NCBI GenBank assembly: GCA_001875345.1
Contig: MIZA01000006.1
Span: 1 to 34,349, forward strand
DNA from: Marine Group III euryarchaeote CG-Epi1
Lineage (GTDB): Archaea > Thermoplasmatota > Poseidoniia > MGIII > CG-Epi1
DNA length: 34,349 bases
Reading direction: 5' to 3'
Shown: positions 7,717 through 15,659 of the stretch, piece after piece
Position numbering within the stretch: the first letter of the stretch is position 1
Layout of the letters: each line of letters begins with the position of its first letter
The notes under the pieces: generated by a model
Databases searched by the model: none
Told to the model about the DNA's origin: nothing
Seen by the model: only the letters and a program-made list of their open reading frames with translations
Program-made: the position numbers and the translations under genes

Positions 7717-9431
7717 TGATATTAACACCTGAACAAGAAAACATTCTGGAAGGTAAGCAAGGTAAAACAAGACAAAAAGCTATCCGTTTACTAATCGATT
7801 TAGGTAAAGCTGCTAAAGCAAACAGATTAGTTCCAGTAACTTCAGCTCATGTTTCTGGAGTTTCTCCTTTGACAGGAGGTGACGGGTTGATTAAATTTTT
7901 AGAGGATTTAGTAAGTGATAGTGACGGAACTGCAGTTGTAGAAACTAGCCTGAATTCTGCAGGTTGCGACAGGAATCGATTTGAAGAAATGGATATACCT
8001 GTAAAAGATTACGTTGAAAAACAGCAAATGATTTTAGATGCTTATGAAAAATTAGGAATTGAATTATCATTATCGTGTACACCTTACGATAACATACTAG
8101 AGAGGGGAAATGCTTCTTGGGCTGAATCAAATGCAGTATGCTTTGCTAATTCATACAGTGAACTTAGAACAAATAGGGAATCTGGTCTTTCAGCTCTTGC
8201 AACATCATTATCTGGATATACTCCTGAATATGGACTATTGCTAGATGAAAACAGAATTCCTAACATAAAAATTAATGTCCTATGTGAATTAAATGAGCCT
8301 GTAGATTATTCAATATTAGGTGATTGGATTGGAAAACAGATTGACCCAAGATGGAAACTTGAATTTGGTCCAATTCCCCACATACATGGGATTAAAGAAT
8401 TCGATTTTGAATCAAAAAAAGCTCTTACAGCAGCCTCTGCAAATTATGGTAGTGCTTTACTATTTGTGGACTCTTTTACTAAAAATCCAGACAAAACCAA
8501 TTACCAAGCAGAAATAGATTTTAACTATGAAGATTTGCAAAAAAGATATAGCGAATTGGCTCCTAAAACTAAAGTAGATTTAGTGACTATTGGATGTCCT
8601 CAAGCTTCAATTGAAGAAATTGAAAGAACTGCTGAATTAGTAGATGGTAAGGAAATTCCTGATAAACGACTTTGGGTTTTTACTTCTGCAATAAACTTTG
8701 ATAAAGCAAAAAAAGAAGGATATGTTGACATTATTGAGAGTGCTGGAGGTATGGTACTAAGAGAAACCTGTCCTGAAGTAGTTCATTACAACCACGATAA
8801 AGTTAAGCATATACTTACTAATTCAATGAAAGCTGAACACTACTTGAAATCTGGCTTAAATTCAATAAATACTTCAGTATCTAGACTTTCTGAATGCATA
8901 AAATTTGCAGAAAACAAAGATTTAGTAACTGGCAAAACTGTAAAATCGATAAAAACAAAAAATAAAACTTTAATCACAAATAAGACTTTGAAAACTGGAC
9001 CACTTGAGAGTTCAGGTAAAGGGCTAGAGTCACAAAGTGAATGGGAAATTACAGGAGAAGCTCTTGTTACAGATGTACCAATCACTTTCTTGGGATTTGT
9101 AAACAGGGAAACTGGAACTATTGAAGAGGAAGGACATCCGCTAGATGGTATATCAATGGCAAATAAAATACTTATTTTTCCAAAAGGGAGTGGATCCACT
9201 GTAGCACCCTACGTTTTACTAGGATTATTCTATAACGGGAATGGACCAAAAGCAATTATTAACACTGACTTGGATCAACAAACTATACCTGCTTGTAGCT
9301 TATTGGCAGTACCATATGCACATTCTTTTGAGGATAATCCGTGTTTAGAAATTAATTCGGGAGATAAAATCAACCTAGCTTTAAAAGATGATAATGTATC
9401 ATTAAGGATTATTGATAGAAATGGACATTAA
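7716..9431 (+). CDS. Aconitase X, catalytic domain and swivel (DUF126-like) domain fused; by context phosphomevalonate dehydratase
   Basis: AcnX catalytic part ('SAHVSGVSPLTGGDGLIKFLEDL', 'LSLSCTPYDN', 'WAESNAVCFANS', 'TIGCPQASIEEI', 'LRETCPEV') followed by small-subunit-like C-terminus ('GHPLDGISMANKILIFPKGSGSTVAPYVLLGL...AIINTDLDQQTIPACSLLAVPYAH'). Confidence 0.88.
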   Translation: MILTPEQENILEGKQGKTRQKAIRLLIDLGKAAKANRLVPVTSAHVSGVSPLTGGDGLIKFLEDLVSDSDGTAVVETSLNSAGCDRNRFEEMDIPVKDYVEKQQMILDAYEKLGIELSLSCTPYDNILERGNASWAESNAVCFANSYSELRTNRESGLSALATSLSGYTPEYGLLLDENRIPNIKINVLCELNEPVDYSILGDWIGKQIDPRWKLEFGPIPHIHGIKEFDFESKKALTAASANYGSALLFVDSFTKNPDKTNYQAEIDFNYEDLQKRYSELAPKTKVDLVTIGCPQASIEEIERTAELVDGKEIPDKRLWVFTSAINFDKAKKEGYVDIIESAGGMVLRETCPEVVHYNHDKVKHILTNSMKAEHYLKSGLNSINTSVSRLSECIKFAENKDLVTGKTVKSIKTKNKTLITNKTLKTGPLESSGKGLESQSEWEITGEALVTDVPITFLGFVNRETGTIEEEGHPLDGISMANKILIFPKGSGSTVAPYVLLGLFYNGNGPKAIINTDLDQQTIPACSLLAVPYAHSFEDNPCLEINSGDKINLALKDDNVSLRIIDRNGH

Positions 9432-9888
9432 CTTAATTATTTTAATCCTGTTAGCCACAGTAATAGTTGGATATTTAGTCATGATTAATGTAATTTATTA
9501 CTTGTCACCAACAGTTCCAAGAGATGTTTTTCCAAAAAAAAGATTCGGTAGAAATAATTGTACAAGAATAGCTGAAAATCCTAATAGAGGAGAGGGGATG
9601 AAACCATTAATTACGTTATCATCTATAGAGGAAGTTCAAGAAAATGCAAAAAATATAATTATTAACATGCCGCGAACAAGAATAGTAACTGAAAAAAATG
9701 GATTTATGCACTTTGTTCAAATTACACCTTTATTCAGGTTTTACGATGATATTTTTGTAAAGTTGTTCACCGAAGATGGAAAAACAAATATTTGGCTTCA
9801 AAGTCAATCAAGATTAGGCCTGCATGACTTAATGGTAAATGAAAAGCGGATTAAGCATATATATTCTAAATTAAAAGAACTAACGTAA
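9421..9888 (+). CDS. DUF1499-like protein with N-terminal TM segment
   Basis: 'NIIINMPRTRIVTEKNGFMHFVQITPLFRFYDDIFVKLF...SQSRLGLHDLMVNEKRI' matches the DUF1499 pattern; ATG at 9421 preferred over the track's TTG at 9412. Confidence 0.72.
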   Translation: MDINLIILILLATVIVGYLVMINVIYYLSPTVPRDVFPKKRFGRNNCTRIAENPNRGEGMKPLITLSSIEEVQENAKNIIINMPRTRIVTEKNGFMHFVQITPLFRFYDDIFVKLFTEDGKTNIWLQSQSRLGLHDLMVNEKRIKHIYSKLKELT

Positions 9889-10569
9889 TTTGTCTTTAAT
9901 GTAATTTTTCATTCGAGGTAGTATTTTTCTAGATTCCCAATAATCCTCACATTCTTCAGAAAGTAATTTGATTTCTTTCATGACTTCATCAGTAAATTCT
10001 CTTAGATTTTCTTTATTAGATTCCGAATTTGGGAAATACATTGGTTCTCCAAACTTGTAATAAAATTTCCTCCAAGGTCTTGGTACTCTTTTAGACACTG
10101 GCCACACTCCATCAGTTTGCCTAATTGCAACGGGAACTACCGCAGCACCTGTGTGAGCTGCAAGTCTGGCTACTCCTGTTTTTCCTTGTGCCATTTTACC
10201 ATCTTTTGATCTTGTACCCTCTGGAAAAATACCAATAGCTCCATCCTCTTCCAATATCTTTATTGCATTCTCTAAACCTTTAACTCCTCCAGCTTCTCTA
10301 TCTACAGGAATTACTCCAACTCTCTCAAAAACTAAACGTCTAATTCGACCGTCAAAGTGCTCCTTTTTTGATAAGTATGAAACTGGCCTTTTGACTGCTG
10401 TCATTATGAATGCAGGATCTATGTGAGAAAGATGATTAGCTGCAATTATTAGAGGGCCATCTACAGGTATTTTATCTCTATCGAGGTACCTAGGACGAAA
10501 CATTATTCTCAAAAACGTACCCAACGTTAATCTCGTTGTTGTGTAAGATAATGGAGTACGCTTTGACAT
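9880..10569 (-). CDS. 1-acyl-sn-glycerol-3-phosphate acyltransferase-like (PlsC family)
   Basis: NHxxxxD motif 'AANHLSHIDPAF', 'FPEGTRSKDGKMAQGKTGVARLA', 'VPVAIRQTDGVWP'. Confidence 0.92.
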   Translation of the reverse strand: MSKRTPLSYTTTRLTLGTFLRIMFRPRYLDRDKIPVDGPLIIAANHLSHIDPAFIMTAVKRPVSYLSKKEHFDGRIRRLVFERVGVIPVDREAGGVKGLENAIKILEEDGAIGIFPEGTRSKDGKMAQGKTGVARLAAHTGAAVVPVAIRQTDGVWPVSKRVPRPWRKFYYKFGEPMYFPNSESNKENLREFTDEVMKEIKLLSEECEDYWESRKILPRMKNYIKDKLR

Positions 10570-10611
10570 TAATTTGTCAATAGAAGGTAGATAATATAGT
10601 ACTTTGTTTTT

Positions 10612-10878
10612 TTAAATCAACGATTGTTCTTCTAAAATTACAGTTTGTACATCTTTTAATGAATTTAAGCCATCTTCAACTTCTGTAGCAAAGCCATCTC
10701 TATCGATTCCTATAATTGCTATCATAATTGCTTTAAGTCCAAAGGCAAACGGTTTAATTTCATGTGCACCAAATTTTGCATCTTCAGGAAGAACTCCTGG
10801 TATTTCTGAAACAATAGCTTCTATATCTGAATCTGGAGATTCTGGCATCAATCTGTATTTTAGAGCAACTTCACCCAT
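10612..10878 (-). CDS. Translation elongation factor 1-beta (aEF1B)
   Basis: 'MGEVALKYRLMPESPDSDIEAI...KPFAFGLKAIMIAIIGIDRDG..EVEDGLNSLKDVQTVILEEQSLI'; start placed at the internal ATG (track ORF starts at 10929). Confidence 0.9.
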   Translation of the reverse strand: MGEVALKYRLMPESPDSDIEAIVSEIPGVLPEDAKFGAHEIKPFAFGLKAIMIAIIGIDRDGFATEVEDGLNSLKDVQTVILEEQSLI

Positions 10879-10960
10879 AATTAATGTAGCTAAAAGGGGC
10901 CAATTAATTAATTTGGGCATCCAGAACAAATATTATTACTACTGATTAACATCATTAGTT

Positions 10961-11614
10961 ATGGAAGAACCTGAATTGCGTATCGGAGGTTGGGTTCAAC
11001 AAAAAAAACGAGGTAAAATTAGAAGATTATTTAGCTTTTTACTTATCATAACTGTAGGATTAATAGTTGGAGGTCCTGCACTAGTTAGTTACCATAGCGT
11101 AGATGTTGACGACGGCTCACTTTATCTAAATGCAGGAGTGTGGAATGGACCTTTTGAAAATGAAAATACCAAAGAATTTAATGGACACTTAAAAATATCG
11201 AAAAAAAGTTATGAAAGTTTAGATGGAGAATCTGGAAAACTAATTATCTTATCATTAAGTTCTTTAGTTAATTTAGAAAATTTAAATTATCAAAATATAG
11301 TCGTTAACAAAGTAAAACAACAAATGGTAAACGAGGGCCTAGAACTTCAATCTAATGGAAACATTCTTACTGAAGTAAACTCTGTACTTCCTATCGGGAC
11401 TTCCATATATCAGTGGACTGCTAAAACAACTGATGATTCCATTTATTTCAGCTCAGATTATGATGGTGAACTATTTGTCAAAGTCTATTCATGGAGCCTT
11501 TGTACTGGTCCAATGGAAGAATTTGACTGCAAAGCAATTATTAGTATAGCGATTGGAGTGGCTCAAAAGGATATATTACAGGCTACTGACTTGATCGAAA
11601 ACGTGAGAATCTAA
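10961..11614 (+). CDS. Hypothetical protein with one N-terminal TM/signal-anchor
   Basis: 'RRLFSFLLIITVGLIVGGPALVSYHSVDV' anchor followed by soluble domain; tightly followed by TFS. Confidence 0.75.
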   Translation: MEEPELRIGGWVQQKKRGKIRRLFSFLLIITVGLIVGGPALVSYHSVDVDDGSLYLNAGVWNGPFENENTKEFNGHLKISKKSYESLDGESGKLIILSLSSLVNLENLNYQNIVVNKVKQQMVNEGLELQSNGNILTEVNSVLPIGTSIYQWTAKTTDDSIYFSSDYDGELFVKVYSWSLCTGPMEEFDCKAIISIAIGVAQKDILQATDLIENVRI

Positions 11615-11615
11615 A

Positions 11616-11930
11616 ATGTTCTGTCCAAAATGTAAAGCCATGCTCGTTTTAAACCGAGGAACCGGTCAAAGAGAGTGTAAAAGACCTAATTGTGGATACT
11701 CTGAAGGTAAGGGTGAAACTAAAATCACAAGCAGAGAAATGGAAAAAAAGGAAATTGTAGTAACTGAAGGTTTAGAGGGAACTCTGCCCACTGCAAAGAT
11801 AATTTGTGAAAAATGCGGACATAATGAAGCTACTTGGGTGATAAGGCAAACCCGGGCTGCAGATGAACCATCAACTCGAATTTATCAGTGCACTAATTCT
11901 AAGTGTAAGCATAAATGGAGAGAATATTAA
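11616..11930 (+). CDS. tfs: Transcription factor S (TFIIS/RPB9-like)
   Basis: Two zinc ribbons: 'MFCPKCKAMLV...CKRPNCGYSEG' and 'CEKCGHNEATWVIRQTRAADEPSTRIYQCTNSKCKHKWREY'. Confidence 0.95.
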   Translation: MFCPKCKAMLVLNRGTGQRECKRPNCGYSEGKGETKITSREMEKKEIVVTEGLEGTLPTAKIICEKCGHNEATWVIRQTRAADEPSTRIYQCTNSKCKHKWREY

Positions 11931-14308
11931 ACAAACTTAGCATTAAATTCCAATAACTTGTTTTTAAGATACAAGGCCATCTCCTCTTTCAATTCAGATG
12001 AATTATCAATATCGTTAGAATGACAAATTAATTCTAAAGCAACCCTCAATGATTCATCCTCACCTAATTTACGTAAGAAAATCATAGACAAATATTTGGA
12101 TCCCTCTAAACTAGATTCTCCAGAGTGGTAAATTATTGATCGTGTATCTTCTTCTTTCAAATTACAAAGGTGAAGACCTGGCATTCCCTTTGCAATTTTT
12201 GTAATTTTACTAAGCTGTAAGCCTTCAACATTAAAGGAAGTATGTGATGTATTATCCTTAAAATTCAGTCTTTCGGATTCATGCTCTGATTCAGATAACT
12301 GTAGAGGTTTTACGTAACAACCTAAAAAATTTGTTTCGATTTCTCCTAGCCAATCCGTACATTTTCTTCCAACTGCATCAAAGTACTGTATAACTAAAAT
12401 AACTCTCGTATTTGCTCTACTTTTAGGAGAAAATGAGAACGTAATTGGAGAAGACTCTCCAGACTTAAGATGATTAATTCTAATAACGCCTGAAGGAGGT
12501 GAAAGTAAATCTAGACCATTACCTTCAATCTTAGCTCTGACATTCATATTTTCTAACTTATTTTCTGAATTATTCAACAGATCTAATTTTAGCTCAACAT
12601 CCTTTCTACTCCTAAAACGAGCTCGGTTTAATTTTATTGAATCATTAGAGGTATTATAATCAACAAAAGCCATGTGACTCTCCATTTTTTCTAAAATTAC
12701 TTCACTCTTGAGAGAGCGGGCAGCTATATTGTTAGAGTAAGTGTGGAAAAAATCTTGAAGTTTATTGTCCACATTTCCAGACTCTAGCCAACCTATTATC
12801 AAGCGATTAACATCAACTTCTAATTTTTTTAAGTCATTAACCGATTGATCAATTAATTTTTTGATGTTTAGAACTTCATCTGTAATTCCTTTCTTTGCAT
12901 CTCTGATAAAAATTTTTTGATCAAAAATGCTATCATTCTTAATTTTTGTTAAATCATACCTTTCTAATTTGGATAACAAATGATTTGCAAATTCAGATAG
13001 GTTGTCATAATTGGAATTGTCCTTAATATCACCATACAAAGAAAAGTAAGGATATATGAGAGGAACCATTTCGTCAGTTTGTGCACCTTGAAGAGACAAT
13101 AAATCCATAAATTCGGGCAACGAATCTAAATAATTGACATGACGTCTATGAAGATGTTCTAACTTAGTCCTTAATTCCACTATCGTTTTGAAAGAATTCT
13201 TAAGTGACACAAAATTGCCTCCGGATTGTTCACTTACTAAAGTAAAATTATCTTCTAAGTCTCCAATATTTGACTCATAGAAAGATACTTTAGAAATTAA
13301 AGACTCTATATTTTCTAGGTTAAGGTTAACTTGATTTCTTAAAAAACCTTCATTTTGAAACCAATGAATTTTATTTTCTGATGCTATAACTACGTCTCCT
13401 CCAAAACTCGAAAAAGAAAAATCTACTACTCTTTCTCTAGCATAGTATGACCAGGCTTGTTCTCCATTTTCATCTAAAACATGAAAGTAATTATTAGAAT
13501 ACAATCCAGTCATCATTCCTGAATTAACTATATTGAAATTTTGCAAATCATCTTCAGATGAATATGTCCATAATTCATCACCGTTCCTATCTTGACAAAC
13601 TAATTTTTTATCACCCTCAACATAATAGTTCATTAATGAGTTATTAGAATATCTAACACGACGTACATCTGCCAAATCTTTTTGCCATATATGGTGCCCA
13701 GTCAATGAAAAAGATATAAGATTTTTATCATTAATTGAAATTCCTCCGTCATCTGAAAAAAAAGTCTTTACCTGCCCTGATATTTCTAAAATTTTATCAA
13801 ACTCATTTTCTGAAGATAATGAATATATTTGATTCGTAGTTGAAATCAAAAAAGCTCCGCTCGTCGTATAGTACATATCAATAATATATTCTGGAAAATT
13901 ATAATCCCATTCTAGATCACCAAACCGATTTAAAAATACTACAAATTTTTCTCCCCTCAAAACTATATTTTTTCCAAAAGGATCTAGCTCAAAATCATCA
14001 ATAAGGCCATCTGAAATATACTCCCATTTTAAATTGCCCCAATAATCAAAACAAAATAACTTTTTTGAGCTCAAAACAAAAATATTTTCCAAATCACTAG
14101 ATATTTTTAATTCATAACCTCCATCAATATCCACGACATTCAGTAACTCTCTATCGTTGAAAATATTCATTGAAGTTGAAGTCAATGCAACGGCTATTTT
14201 ACCTTCTAAATCACATTCTAGAGATAAAATTTTATCTTTAACTGGCTGTTTAGCCAATAGCTTAACCGGTTTCCAAGACTCCTGCTTTACTGAGGTACTT
14301 CTTAACAT
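11927..14308 (-). CDS. Large beta-propeller-like (PQQ/WD-type repeat) protein with coiled-coil and CARDB/NEW3-like region
   Basis: Recurring G-x-x-x-W-x-Y/K units: 'GNLKWEYIS', 'GDLEWDYNF', 'GHHIWQKDL', 'GDELWTYSS', 'GEQAWSYYA'; later 'VELKLDLLNNSENKLENMNVRAKIEGNGLDLLSPPSGVI'. Confidence 0.75.
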   Translation of the reverse strand: MLRSTSVKQESWKPVKLLAKQPVKDKILSLECDLEGKIAVALTSTSMNIFNDRELLNVVDIDGGYELKISSDLENIFVLSSKKLFCFDYWGNLKWEYISDGLIDDFELDPFGKNIVLRGEKFVVFLNRFGDLEWDYNFPEYIIDMYYTTSGAFLISTTNQIYSLSSENEFDKILEISGQVKTFFSDDGGISINDKNLISFSLTGHHIWQKDLADVRRVRYSNNSLMNYYVEGDKKLVCQDRNGDELWTYSSEDDLQNFNIVNSGMMTGLYSNNYFHVLDENGEQAWSYYARERVVDFSFSSFGGDVVIASENKIHWFQNEGFLRNQVNLNLENIESLISKVSFYESNIGDLEDNFTLVSEQSGGNFVSLKNSFKTIVELRTKLEHLHRRHVNYLDSLPEFMDLLSLQGAQTDEMVPLIYPYFSLYGDIKDNSNYDNLSEFANHLLSKLERYDLTKIKNDSIFDQKIFIRDAKKGITDEVLNIKKLIDQSVNDLKKLEVDVNRLIIGWLESGNVDNKLQDFFHTYSNNIAARSLKSEVILEKMESHMAFVDYNTSNDSIKLNRARFRSRKDVELKLDLLNNSENKLENMNVRAKIEGNGLDLLSPPSGVIRINHLKSGESSPITFSFSPKSRANTRVILVIQYFDAVGRKCTDWLGEIETNFLGCYVKPLQLSESEHESERLNFKDNTSHTSFNVEGLQLSKITKIAKGMPGLHLCNLKEEDTRSIIYHSGESSLEGSKYLSMIFLRKLGEDESLRVALELICHSNDIDNSSELKEEMALYLKNKLLEFNAKFV

Positions 14309-14367
14309 GAATTATTGATTTTTTCCTATTGTGTATAACTAAATGCTGCTAAATAAATACAAATGCT

Positions 14368-14444
14368 TGGAGCCACCGGAGGGATTTGAACCCTCGGCCT
14401 GCTGATTACAAGTCAGCCGCTCAACCGGGCTAAGCTACGGTGGC
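14368..14444 (-). tRNA. tRNA-Thr (anticodon TGT), CCA encoded
   Basis: Reverse complement GCCACCGTAGCTTAGCCCGGTTGAGCGGCTGACTTGTAATCAGCAGGCCGAGGGTTCAAATCCCTCCGGTGGCTCCA; anticodon stem GCTGA/TCAGC, loop CTTGTAA. Confidence 0.95.
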
Positions 14445-14520
14445 TCGAAACCCTTTCGGACTACTCTAACAAAAAGCTTTACCCCAACTTTTCACATTTT
14501 TTAGAAAAAATGCCGAACAG

Positions 14521-14527
14521 TATATAT
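14521..14527 (+). promoter_or_regulatory. TATA-box-like element upstream of the rps12-rps7-EF-2 operon
   Basis: 'tatatata' element at about 14521; Shine-Dalgarno-like 'aaggag' at 14565-14570 precedes the GTG start at 14579. Confidence 0.5.
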
Positions 14528-14578
14528 ACGGGCCTCTTGTCGGCTGAAACCTCGATTCATTGAGAAGGAGATATGTAA

Positions 14579-15007
14579 GTGGCAAAAGGTCTTTACACAG
14601 CATCAGCACAACGTAACAAAAGACAAAAACATCGTTGGAATGATAGATACTATCGTAAGAGAGCTATGAAGCTCAAAGAAAAAGCTGACCCTCTACAAGG
14701 TGCACCTCAGGCAAAGGGTATAGTTGTAGAAAAGGTAGGTGTAGAAGCAAAACAGCCTAACTCAGGTATTCGAAAATGTGTAAGAGTTCAATTAATTAAG
14801 AATGGCAGACAAGTGACAGCTCTAGCTCCAGGCAACCTCGCTATAAGTTTCATCGATGAACACGATGAAGTTGTAATCGAAGGTGTCGGTGGAAGAATGG
14901 GAAGATCATATGGAGATTTATCTGGTGTACGTTACAGAGTTGCAAAAGTAAATAATGTTTCATTGAAAGAAATGGTCCGTGGCAGAAAAGAGAAACCAAT
15001 TAGGTAA
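14579..15007 (+). CDS. rps12: Ribosomal protein uS12
   Basis: '[42 protein letters not shown]'-type uS12 sequence; GTG start with SD. Confidence 0.97.
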   Translation: MAKGLYTASAQRNKRQKHRWNDRYYRKRAMKLKEKADPLQGAPQAKGIVVEKVGVEAKQPNSGIRKCVRVQLIKNGRQVTALAPGNLAISFIDEHDEVVIEGVGGRMGRSYGDLSGVRYRVAKVNNVSLKEMVRGRKEKPIR

Positions 15008-15012
15008 ATTAT

Positions 15013-15648
15013 ATGGCTGAAGATAAAGAAATTAATAACGAAGAGGCTTCTGAAACCAAATCCGAAGAACCAGAAGTAGAACTACCCGTAGTTCCACTAT
15101 TTGGTAAATGGGACTTAACTGAAGTAGATGTTGAAGACAAAACATTGGAGCATCACATAAATTTGAACGCATTTCAAGTTCCGCATACTGGTGGAAGGCA
15201 CTCTAAGAAAAGATTTGGAAAAAGAAATCTAACCGTCATTGAAAGAATAATTAATAACTTGATGAGATCCGAAAAATATACTGGTAAAAAAGCTCAAGCA
15301 TATTCTGTTTTGAAGAATTCGTTTGAACTTATTCATGAAAAGAAAAAAGACAATCCTGCACAACACATGGTTAAAGCACTTGAGAATTCAGCTCCAAGAG
15401 CTGAGGTGGTTTCTCTAAGATATGGTGGAATAAGGGTATACAGCGGTGTAGATGTTTCTCCAACAAGGAGAATTGATACAGCTATCCGAAATCTATGTAT
15501 CGGTGCTTTAAGTTCATCAAAAAAACAACGTTCAATTGAAAAAGCTCTTGCAAAAGAAATTATGCTAGCTTCTGAAGCTAACCCTGATTCTTATGCAATC
15601 GGTAAAAAAGAAGAAGTTGAGCGTCAAGCTGAAGCTGCACACAACTAA
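15013..15648 (+). CDS. rps7: Ribosomal protein uS7
   Basis: 'HTGGRHSKKRFGKRNLTVIERIINNLMR...ALENSAPRAEVVSLRYGGIRVYSGVDVSPTRRID'. Confidence 0.96.
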   Translation: MAEDKEINNEEASETKSEEPEVELPVVPLFGKWDLTEVDVEDKTLEHHINLNAFQVPHTGGRHSKKRFGKRNLTVIERIINNLMRSEKYTGKKAQAYSVLKNSFELIHEKKKDNPAQHMVKALENSAPRAEVVSLRYGGIRVYSGVDVSPTRRIDTAIRNLCIGALSSSKKQRSIEKALAKEIMLASEANPDSYAIGKKEEVERQAEAAHN

Positions 15649-15659
15649 AGTGAAAAAAA

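Noticed and set aside
8840-9199. 119-aa minus-strand ORF
   Set aside because: Antisense to aconitase X with no recognisable motif or promoter.
10879-10929. N-terminal extension of the EF1-beta ORF
   Set aside because: Family homology begins at MGEVALKYRLMP; the 17-residue extension is not typical, so the internal ATG is preferred.
14574-14581. ATG-TAA minimal start-stop just before the GTG start of rps12 as a regulatory uORF
   Set aside because: The ATG is only 2 nt from the SD core, and the GTG has better spacing; probably coincidental without conservation data.
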